Origin: Acidiphilium sp. CAG:727
GTDB taxonomy: Bacteria > Bacillota > Clostridia > Christensenellales > Borkfalkiaceae
NCBI GenBank assembly: GCA_000437515.1
Contig: FR898413.1
Coordinates: 25,173-38,704 of the forward strand
Direction: 5' to 3'
Length of the DNA: 13,532 nucleotides
A program made the position numbers and the translations under genes. Of the stretch, positions 1 through 6,269 are shown in pieces (position 1 is the stretch's first letter; every line of letters begins with the position of its first letter). Below the pieces are notes generated by a model. It saw nothing but the letters and a program-made list of their open reading frames with translations, ran no database searches and was not told the origin of the DNA.

Positions 1-2240
1 ACCACGAGTCGCTCTACTACGGGGCGATAGATTCGCTTATGCCCGACGTGTCGGGCGAAATGCCGTATTTGCGTAAACTTTTAGACGACGGCAAGTACCT
101 CGAAGCCGAAAATTTTTATAAGCGTAAACTTCGAAAACTCGGATATAAAAGCAAAAACGGCGACTATCTGCCTGCTTTTGATATCCGCATGATTACGAAC
201 GTTACCGCCGCTTTCAAAGATTATTCGCGTGAATTAGATATGATGTCGGGTATAGCCACCGTCGGGTGGCGCGACGGCGACGTAGACTATAAACGCAAAA
301 TTTTCGTCGATTACGACAGCGGTAAAGTCGTTTTCTATATGACGGCGAGTAAGTCCGTCATCGATTTCCAAGTAAAAATCGAAAAGCACGATTTAAGCGA
401 CGCGGTGGATAGAAACGGCAAAAAACTTGCGGGCAATAAAATGCCGTCGTATGAGTTTTATTGCGACAAAAACTTGCTTATAGGGCGATTAACTAATGAT
501 AACGGTAAAATATTCGTCGCCGAAACCACGTTGAAAAGCGACGGTGAAGTAAAACTTATCCAAAGCGAAAATCGCGATAAACTATACGGAATGCAAGGAG
601 CGGCGACTTTTAACGACAACTTCTTTTCGGTTAAAAACGCAAGTGAGATAACGCTCGTTTGCGACCTTTACGAAGAAAACGAAAATCACGGCGTATCCGA
701 TATCGATAACTTCGACTATGAAGCCGTAAAGAAAAATCACGCCGAAAAATTTTCCGCGGCTTTTTCGTCCTGCGAATTAAGTCTTACCGACGATACGGGC
801 GACGAACCGACTGAAATGCAAAGAGTAAAATCGTATAACGGCGACGTAACCTTGTCGCAGATAGAAAAGCAGGCTTTGTTTGGCAGATATCTGCTTATTG
901 CTTCTTCCGCAAATTGCCGTTATCCCGCTAATCTTCAAGGAATCTGGAACGGAGCCTATCGCCCCGCATGGAGTTCGACGTTTTTCAATAACGAAAATAT
1001 TCAGATGTGCTATTGGCAAGCCCTTTCGGGTAATCTTGCCTTTACGATGAAGCCGTTTTTCGATTATTATCTGTCTTTTATGGACGATTTCAGAGAAAAC
1101 GCGCAAAAATTATACGGTTGCCGTGGAATTTTGTTGCCACTCTTTTCGGATAACGCGAGCGGAAAAAAGAAAAATTTGCAACCGCACGTATTGTACTGGA
1201 CGGCGGGTTCCGCATGGATAGCCGATATGTTTTTCGAATATTATCTCTGTACTCGGGATAAAGAGTTTTTAGCCGAAAAAGCCTATCCGTTTATGAAAGA
1301 AGCCGCGCTTTTTTTTGAGGACTTTATGCAAACCGACGAAAACGGCTATCTGAAAAGTTATCCGTCCGATTCGCCGGAAAACTGCGCCGACGGCGGTTTC
1401 AAGGGCGCGAAAGCAGTGAACGTATGTATAAACGCCACTATGGATTTTGCTACGCTCAAAGTCCTACTATCGGATCTTCTCGAGGTCGAAAAAGAACTCG
1501 GCGTAACGGATGAAAATGACGAAACGTGGCGGGATATGCTGAAAAGAATTCCGCCGTATAAGATAAACGAAGACGGAGCGATAGCCGAATGGATTCACGA
1601 CGACTTCAAGGATAATTATGCGCACAGACACTTGTCGCATCTCTATCCGCTTTTCCCGGGCAGAGAGATAACCGAAAAAGACGAACGGTTGTTTACGGCG
1701 TGCAAAAAGGCAATAGATTTAAGGCAAAGTTTAGGGTTAAAAGAACAGACGGGTTGGAGTTTCGCTCACCTTGCCAATCTTTACGCAAGCGCGGGTGAGA
1801 GCGAAAAAGCCGAAGAATGTCTTAAACTGCTGATAAGGTTTTGCGTGGGTGAAAACCTGTTTACTTACCATAACGATTATCTGAATCAGGGCGTAACGCT
1901 GAAATTTCTGTGGGCGAAAAACGCGCCGTTTCAGGTCGACGCGAATATGGGGTTTACGGCTGCCGTGCAGAATATGCTCGTCAAGTCTACCGAAACAGAA
2001 CTTAAAATCTTTGCCGCGACGCCCCGCGGGTGGGGAAATATAAGGGTAGGTTATTGCCTTACGCGTTGCGGAGTAAAAGTCCGGCTTACCCGATTAAACG
2101 GCGACGTTAAAGTCTTGATAACCGCGCTTTGCGATACCGAATTTACGCTTTCGAGCGGTTTGCCGCTCAAAGATTTTTCACCGCTTAAAATTTCGCTTAA
2201 AGCAGGCGAAACATACGAAAAAGATTTTTTAATCGAATAG
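1..2240 (+). CDS. GH95-family alpha-L-fucosidase/alpha-L-galactosidase, 5' partial
   Basis: Inverting GH95 glycosidase, expected to release terminal alpha-L-fucose or alpha-L-galactose. The frame is open to the left edge (first full codon at base 3), and the residues before the first Met at base 39 (HESLYYG) fit the early GH95 'LNHExLW' strand. The gene therefore starts upstream and Met39 is internal. Counting from that Met, a beta-rich N-terminal domain (to about 235) precedes an (alpha/alpha)6 barrel (about 255-660) and a short C-terminal beta domain. Hallmarks seen are RYPANLQGIWN, an N-x-N pair (N318, N320), SPEN (E447), HRHLSHLYPLFPG and PFQVDANMG (D634). By family knowledge these correspond to the catalytic Asn pair, the general acid Glu and the Asp that activates the Asn, so the enzyme looks active. 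At least 745 residues are visible, near the usual family length. Whether it has a signal peptide cannot be seen. Fucose versus galactose specificity cannot be told from sequence alone. Confidence 0.9.
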   Translation, partial: HESLYYGAIDSLMPDVSGEMPYLRKLLDDGKYLEAENFYKRKLRKLGYKSKNGDYLPAFDIRMITNVTAAFKDYSRELDMMSGIATVGWRDGDVDYKRKIFVDYDSGKVVFYMTASKSVIDFQVKIEKHDLSDAVDRNGKKLAGNKMPSYEFYCDKNLLIGRLTNDNGKIFVAETTLKSDGEVKLIQSENRDKLYGMQGAATFNDNFFSVKNASEITLVCDLYEENENHGVSDIDNFDYEAVKKNHAEKFSAAFSSCELSLTDDTGDEPTEMQRVKSYNGDVTLSQIEKQALFGRYLLIASSANCRYPANLQGIWNGAYRPAWSSTFFNNENIQMCYWQALSGNLAFTMKPFFDYYLSFMDDFRENAQKLYGCRGILLPLFSDNASGKKKNLQPHVLYWTAGSAWIADMFFEYYLCTRDKEFLAEKAYPFMKEAALFFEDFMQTDENGYLKSYPSDSPENCADGGFKGAKAVNVCINATMDFATLKVLLSDLLEVEKELGVTDENDETWRDMLKRIPPYKINEDGAIAEWIHDDFKDNYAHRHLSHLYPLFPGREITEKDERLFTACKKAIDLRQSLGLKEQTGWSFAHLANLYASAGESEKAEECLKLLIRFCVGENLFTYHNDYLNQGVTLKFLWAKNAPFQVDANMGFTAAVQNMLVKSTETELKIFAATPRGWGNIRVGYCLTRCGVKVRLTRLNGDVKVLITALCDTEFTLSSGLPLKDFSPLKISLKAGETYEKDFLIE

Positions 2241-2259
2241 TAAAAACATTTTTTGGCAC

Positions 2260-2323
2260 CGGTGCGTGTGCTTGTCTTTGATACGAGAGCGCCGCTTTGC
2301 GGCGCAGACAAGCACACGCACCG
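2260..2323. repeat. Long bulged hairpin downstream of GH95
   Basis: Perfect 18-bp inverted arms lie at 2260-2277 (CGGTGCGTGTGCTTGTCT) and 2306-2323. An inner 7-bp hairpin (GCGCCGC, loop TTT, GCGGCGC; 2289-2305) abuts the right arm, leaving an 11-nt unpaired bulge at 2278-2288. It starts 20 nt after the GH95 stop. No U-tract follows on either strand, so it is not a canonical intrinsic terminator. It could stabilise the GH95 3' end, terminate inefficiently, or be a REP-like dispersed element. Confidence 0.7.
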
Positions 2324-2442
2324 ATTCAATTGACCGACTAAACCGAGTTTCGATTTGCCGATCGACCGCCGCAAAAACTGCCGTCAAATCAATGTAAAAT
2401 TATTCTCGCAAAAAAAGAAGTAGCGACCGGCGTTACAAGTCG

Positions 2443-2506
2443 GTCAACGTAATGTAGTAATAGTTCAACCACGTATATGGTTAAACATCCATATTTGTGG
2501 TATAAT
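2443..2506 (+). promoter_or_regulatory. Promoter of the GH78 gene with putative activator half-sites
   Basis: An extended -10, TGG-TATAAT (TATAAT at 2501-2506), lies about 37 nt before the GH78 start codon. There is no good -35 at 17-bp spacing (TGGTTA), which suggests activator dependence. The block GTCAACGTAATGTA (2443-2456) and GTATAT (2473-2478) recur at identical distances in the promoter at 6064-6127. An inverted repeat AACCA-N6-TGGTT (2467-2482) overlaps the -35 region. Transcription is predicted to begin near 2513. The promoter elements are visible; the activator role is inference. Confidence 0.65.
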
Positions 2507-2543
2507 TTATGGGAAGTATTATACGGAATTCGGCATTAAATCG

Positions 2544-5183
2544 ATGAAAATAACAAATTTACAGGTAAACAGACTTTTCGAACCGCTCGGGATAAGTACA
2601 CTTAATCCCGTTTTTTCTTTTAAGATCGAAGGCAAAGGCTACGGAGAAATAAAAAGCGCAAGAATCGACGTCGCTACGGACGAAACGTTTAAAAATATCT
2701 TTTTTTCCGAAACTTGGAGCGATATAAGCCCGAACGCGTTTCGTTTGCCATATGATTTTTCGGGCGGAATTAAGTATTTCTGGCGAGTTACGGTTGTAAA
2801 CGACAAAGACGAAAACGCAAGCGGACAATCGTTTTTCGAATGCGGAAGAAAAAACTCCGAATGGGATATTCCGTTTATAACCACGGCGACCGAGAATACA
2901 GAATCGACGGCTTTCTATTGTAAATTTACCGCAAAGTCCGCCGTGAACGCCCGTCTTTACATAACCGCGCTCGGGCTTTACGAAGCGTATATAAACGGCA
3001 AAAAAGTCGGCGACGAATATTTTACTCCTTATTGCGACGATTATCGTTATATTCTGCAATATCAAACTTACGATATTTCAAAGTACCTTCGCGACGGAGA
3101 GAACGAAATCGCCGTTTTATGCGGTAACGGCTGGCACGGCGGCAGGTATCCGACGAACGGCGTAAATGGCATAGGCGCGTTCGGTAAAGGTTTTATACTT
3201 TCGGCGGAGATTGTTTCGGACGGGAATACAGTTCTTACGACCGACGAAAAATGGAAAGAAATTCAATCCCCCGTTATTTTTTCCGAAATTTACGACGGAG
3301 AGATTTACGACGCGCGCAAAGAAATTTTTAACGAAAACGGCAAAGTATATGCCGAAATTATTTTAAAAGCAAACAAGACAAAATTTACCGAAAAGCCGAA
3401 AGCGAAAATAATATCGAGAATAAGTCCGCGCGTAACCGCAAAGGAAAGATATAAAGCAACGCTTATAAAAACGCCGAACGGCGAAACCGTACTTGACTTC
3501 GGCAAGGAAATAACGGGTTGGGTTGAAATTTCCGATTTTTTAACGCGCGGGGAAAAACTCACCTTGACTTACGGCGAAATTTTGCAAAACGGAAATTTTT
3601 ATCGCGATAATTTACGCACCGCCAAATCAACCTATTGTTACACTTCCGACGGCGATAATCGACTTATACGCCCGCATTTTACATTTTTCGGGTTCAGATA
3701 CGTAAAAGTCGAAGGGGCAAAGATCGATAAAAAAACGCTCGATAATTTCGTCGGCGTTTCCGTTCGATCGGATATGGCTCAAACGGGGAGAATCGAAACT
3801 TCGAACGAAAAGTTAAACAAATTTATCGAGAACGTATTCAACAGCCAAAAAGACAATTTCCTCGATATACCTATGGATTGTCCGCAACGCGACGAGCGTT
3901 TCGGCTGGACGGGCGACGCGCAGGTCTTTTCGGAAACGGCTTTGTTTAACGCCGATTGCGCGGCTTTTTATTCGAAGTATCTCGAAAATATGCGGCAAGA
4001 ACAACTCCGCTACGGCGGATCTTGTCCGTTTGTCGTTCCCGATTGTTTTTATGCCCGCGAAGAACTCTACGATGGGGCAAAGCCCGTGGAAAACAACGAT
4101 TTTATGCTCGGAAGAACGTCCGCGGGCTGGGGCGACGCCTCCGTTATAATCCCTCGGAATCTTTACAAATTCACGGGAGATAAGGAAGAATTGAAGAAAA
4201 ACTACCCGAATATGAAATTATGGACGGAATTTCTGCTTCTTTCGGACGAAAACCGCGGCGGAAAACGCATCCGCGACTACGGGTTTCAATTCGGCGACTG
4301 GCTCGCGCTCGACAATCCCGACCCGAGCGACAAACACGGACTTACCGATACGGGATTTATAGCGACCGCATATTATTACAATGCGGCTGCTTTAACGGCA
4401 AAAGCCGCAAAAATCTTCGGCGAGGAGCAGGAAAGCGAGAAATATGAAAGATTGGCGGCGGAAATTCTCGCCGCGATTAACAAAAAATACATTTCGAGAA
4501 ACGGTATAATCGCTAACGATACGCAAACGGCTTACGCCTTGGCTATCGAATTCGGGCTTGCGGATATAAAATCCGCCGGCAAAAGACTTAACGAAAAAAT
4601 TGCCGAAAACGGATATAAACTTTCCACGGGATTTATCGGCACGGCGTTTCTGCTCGGCGCGCTTACGAAAGCGGGTTACGCAAAAACGGCTTACACCCTT
4701 TTGCTTCGCGAAGAATTGCCGAGTTGGCTGTACGCGGTAAATATGGGTGCAACAACCGTCTGGGAACGTTGGGATTCGATTTTACCGAACGGCTCTATAC
4801 GGGCGGGAGAGATGAACAGCCTGAACCACTATGCGTACGGCGCGGTGGTTTCGTGGGTGTATAAGTCGATTATCGGCATAAATCAAGAAGAAACTGCGAG
4901 CGGATTCAAGCGCGCGGTTTTATCTCCCGTATTTGATGAAAGATTGAAAAAAGTATACGGCGAATACGATTCCGTTTACGGTAAATATGCCGTCGGATAC
5001 GAAATCGGCGAGTCGGAAGCATCCGTTAAAATCACCGTGCCGTATCTTTGCGAGGCAAAATTTTACGCGCCGAAAGGATACAAAATAAAATCCGCGGACG
5101 ACGCGCCCGCGGAACAGAATATAAAATCGATGATTTTCAAAGGCGGAGAACATCATATAATTCTCGCGCGCGAAGAACGATAA
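2544..5183 (+). CDS. GH78 alpha-L-rhamnosidase, cytoplasmic
   Basis: Hydrolyses terminal alpha-L-rhamnosyl residues by inversion. The 879 residues match the usual GH78 length. Layout: an N-terminal fibronectin-III-like domain (about 6-100), a rhamnosidase N-terminal beta-sandwich (about 113-275, with YINGKKVGDEYFTPYCDDY), further beta domains, an (alpha/alpha)6 barrel (about 400-790), and a C-terminal beta domain. Catalytic hallmarks are DCPQRDERFGWTGD, with D445, general-acid candidate E451 and D458, and TTVWERWD, with general-base candidate E741, followed by NHYAYGAV. No signal peptide is present, so it acts inside the cell on imported oligosaccharides. The ATG at 2544 has only a weak Shine-Dalgarno (CGGAA, about 15 nt upstream), but no better in-frame start exists and the N-terminus fits the family. 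It has its own promoter and is convergent with the AraC-type gene 17 nt downstream. Confidence 0.94.
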   Translation: MKITNLQVNRLFEPLGISTLNPVFSFKIEGKGYGEIKSARIDVATDETFKNIFFSETWSDISPNAFRLPYDFSGGIKYFWRVTVVNDKDENASGQSFFECGRKNSEWDIPFITTATENTESTAFYCKFTAKSAVNARLYITALGLYEAYINGKKVGDEYFTPYCDDYRYILQYQTYDISKYLRDGENEIAVLCGNGWHGGRYPTNGVNGIGAFGKGFILSAEIVSDGNTVLTTDEKWKEIQSPVIFSEIYDGEIYDARKEIFNENGKVYAEIILKANKTKFTEKPKAKIISRISPRVTAKERYKATLIKTPNGETVLDFGKEITGWVEISDFLTRGEKLTLTYGEILQNGNFYRDNLRTAKSTYCYTSDGDNRLIRPHFTFFGFRYVKVEGAKIDKKTLDNFVGVSVRSDMAQTGRIETSNEKLNKFIENVFNSQKDNFLDIPMDCPQRDERFGWTGDAQVFSETALFNADCAAFYSKYLENMRQEQLRYGGSCPFVVPDCFYAREELYDGAKPVENNDFMLGRTSAGWGDASVIIPRNLYKFTGDKEELKKNYPNMKLWTEFLLLSDENRGGKRIRDYGFQFGDWLALDNPDPSDKHGLTDTGFIATAYYYNAAALTAKAAKIFGEEQESEKYERLAAEILAAINKKYISRNGIIANDTQTAYALAIEFGLADIKSAGKRLNEKIAENGYKLSTGFIGTAFLLGALTKAGYAKTAYTLLLREELPSWLYAVNMGATTVWERWDSILPNGSIRAGEMNSLNHYAYGAVVSWVYKSIIGINQEETASGFKRAVLSPVFDERLKKVYGEYDSVYGKYAVGYEIGESEASVKITVPYLCEAKFYAPKGYKIKSADDAPAEQNIKSMIFKGGEHHIILAREER

Positions 5184-5195
5184 ATTTACTTATGT

Positions 5196-5219
5196 AAAAA
5201 TCATTTGGAAGTGATTTTT
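5196..5219. terminator. Shared hairpin, probable bidirectional terminator
   Basis: AAAAATCA...TGATTTTT arms (5196-5203 and 5212-5219) pair, and one G-U and one more A-T pair extend the stem, leaving a 4-nt loop. The A and T runs lie in the arms, so each strand ends in a T run. It sits between the convergent GH78 and araC genes and overlaps the araC stop codon (5201-5203). The stem is AT-rich and short, so termination strength is uncertain. Confidence 0.55.
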
Positions 5220-6016
5220 CTTAGTTCGTGCGGAGTTTTTCCGAAGGTTTGTTTGAACGTTCTGTAAAAATAAGAAACGTTGTTATACCCGCATTCGAAG
5301 CATATTCTTTCAATGGATTTATCGGTATTCTGAATAAGCACCGAGGCGAGGGAAAGTTTTCTTTGATTCATATAATCGGTAAGCGTTTTCCCCGTAACTT
5401 TTCGAAAAATCCTCGAAACGTATTCTTTTGAATAGTTGAGTTCGGCGAAAATCTCCGACGGGGCGAGACAGAAGAACTCGGGCATTTCGAGTTTTGCGAT
5501 AAGCCCTAAAATCCACTCGGGCGCGCTGTTTCTCTGTTTACCTTGCAAATCGGCGTTGCGCTTCGCTTTGAAAAGTTCTGCCAAGGCGAAATAAAAGGAC
5601 GGATTTTTTTCGGCGTCGGCGTTTCCTATCGTCTGCAATTCCGTTTCGAGTTTGTTCAGCGTTTCTATATCTATTTTAACTTTTGCATAAGCCGTATGGT
5701 CGGACAAGGGGTTGTATTTAAAAAATGCAACCGCTTTTTCGTATAACGGAACGGTTAGTGCCAAGTCTCTGTGTGCGCAGGCGTTATCGGATTCGCGCAA
5801 AAAGCAATGAATATCGCCGGGACGCAAGAAAACCACGTCGCCCATGGAAAGTTCGTCCGTTTCGCTGTTAAGGCTGTGTTTTATCGTGCCGTTCGTTATG
5901 TAAAACAACTCGTAAAAATTATGAGAATGATAATATCTGTCGCCTTTGTTCGTAATTTGAACGAGGGCGCTTTCTTTGTTTATATTCGAAAATATCTCGG
6001 TACTTAAATTATACAT
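5201..6016 (-). CDS. AraC-family transcriptional regulator
   Basis: A 271-residue regulator. The N-terminal half is a cupin-like sensor: residues about 25-75 contain YYHSHNFYELFYITNG and FLRPGDIHCF, with metal/sugar-pocket-type His and Glu. The C-terminal third (about 185-266) is a double helix-turn-helix: the first helix pair is around LNYSKEYVSRIFRKVTG, the second around SIERICFECGYNNVSYFYRTFKQTFG, ending in the typical GKTPHELRK. It would bind a sugar and activate nearby catabolic genes. It is divergent from the surface-protein/ABC operon and convergent with GH78, which places it as the likely local regulator of both. The ATG at 6014-6016 has no Shine-Dalgarno. It lies only about 2-3 nt after the predicted transcription start of an exact-consensus promoter, so the mRNA is probably leaderless. 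No alternative Met occurs before residue 58, beyond the conserved cupin start. Confidence 0.92.
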   Translation of the reverse strand: MYNLSTEIFSNINKESALVQITNKGDRYYHSHNFYELFYITNGTIKHSLNSETDELSMGDVVFLRPGDIHCFLRESDNACAHRDLALTVPLYEKAVAFFKYNPLSDHTAYAKVKIDIETLNKLETELQTIGNADAEKNPSFYFALAELFKAKRNADLQGKQRNSAPEWILGLIAKLEMPEFFCLAPSEIFAELNYSKEYVSRIFRKVTGKTLTDYMNQRKLSLASVLIQNTDKSIERICFECGYNNVSYFYRTFKQTFGKTPHELRKITSK

Positions 6017-6025
6017 ATCGTGTAC

Positions 6026-6054
6026 ATTATAACTTGTAAAAACGTTTTTGTCAA
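6026..6054 (-). promoter_or_regulatory. Consensus sigma-A promoter of the AraC-family gene
   Basis: On the minus strand TTGACA (6049-6054) is followed by a 17-bp spacer and TATAAT (6026-6031), an exact consensus match in both hexamers and in spacing. The spacer holds the perfect palindrome AAAAACGTTTTT (6038-6049), a candidate repressor or autoregulation site. Initiation 7-8 nt after the -10 would fall at about 6018-6019, almost on the start codon at 6016. Confidence 0.8.
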
Positions 6055-6063
6055 GAAAATCAT

Positions 6064-6127
6064 GTCAACGTAGTGTATAAAACAATTGCTGCAGTATATT
6101 GAATTCGTAAAGTTTGGCTGGTATAAT
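6064..6127 (+). promoter_or_regulatory. Promoter of the surface-protein/ABC operon with putative activator half-sites
   Basis: TTGAAT (6099-6104), a 17-bp spacer, then the extended -10 TGG-TATAAT (TATAAT at 6122-6127). The upstream block GTCAACGTAGTGTA (6064-6077) is 58 bp from the -10. GTATAT (6094-6099) overlaps the -35. Both blocks and the TGGTATAATT sequence occur at the same spacing in the GH78 promoter. The block also lies 10 bp upstream of the divergent araC -35, so a bound regulator could affect both directions. Transcription is predicted from about 6134. Confidence 0.72.
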
Positions 6128-6133
6128 TGAAAC

Positions 6134-6269
6134 GTAAAGAACAGGTTGGTCGATACGATGCGATAAATCTTTTCGGACGGGATATATCCCGTTTCTCTTG
6201 CTTCGCAAGAGAAAAACTCTTAAAGGTAGAAACGTTCCGACAACTAAGATATGGAACGCAGGAGGAAAC
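6134..6269 (+). promoter_or_regulatory. Structured 5' leader of the surface-protein operon
   Basis: A leader of about 136 nt precedes the ATG at 6270. It contains a perfect 16-bp palindrome ACGGGATATATCCCGT (6177-6192). Immediately after comes a 10-bp stem with a TTC loop (TTTCTCTTGC/GCAAGAGAAA, 6192-6214). A 6-bp stem CGTTCC/GGAACG (6233-6238 with 6253-6258) sits next to the Shine-Dalgarno AGGAGG (6260-6265). A competing 5-bp pairing TCGGA (6173-6177) with TCCGA (6236-6240) is possible. It matches no riboswitch class known to me; mRNA stabilisation or translational control is plausible. Confidence 0.5.

Larger units (their letters stand above)
2241..2543. other. Non-coding region between GH95 and GH78
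   Basis: No convincing gene is seen in these 303 bases. It holds, in order, the bulged hairpin (2260-2323), an A-rich stretch, a weak GACCG/CGGTC hairpin (2425-2445), the promoter-upstream block (2443-2456), an AACCA-N6-TGGTT inverted repeat (2467-2482) and an extended -10 (2498-2506). The small minus-strand frame covering 2051-2374 runs antisense through the end of GH95 and has no protein-like features. Confidence 0.7.

Noticed and set aside
2260..2323. Integron attC site
   Set aside because: The palindrome is long and bulged, but the conserved GTTRRRY/RYYYAAC core ends are absent and no integrase or cassette array is seen.
3956..4183. Small plus-strand frames inside GH78 (also 4220-4447)
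   Set aside because: Arg-rich out-of-frame readings of the rhamnosidase catalytic region without ribosome sites.
6198..6269. Extended N-terminus of the surface protein from TTG 6198
   Set aside because: The codons lie inside a leader hairpin and encode a basic non-signal stretch. ATG 6270 has AGGAGG and gives a proper signal peptide.
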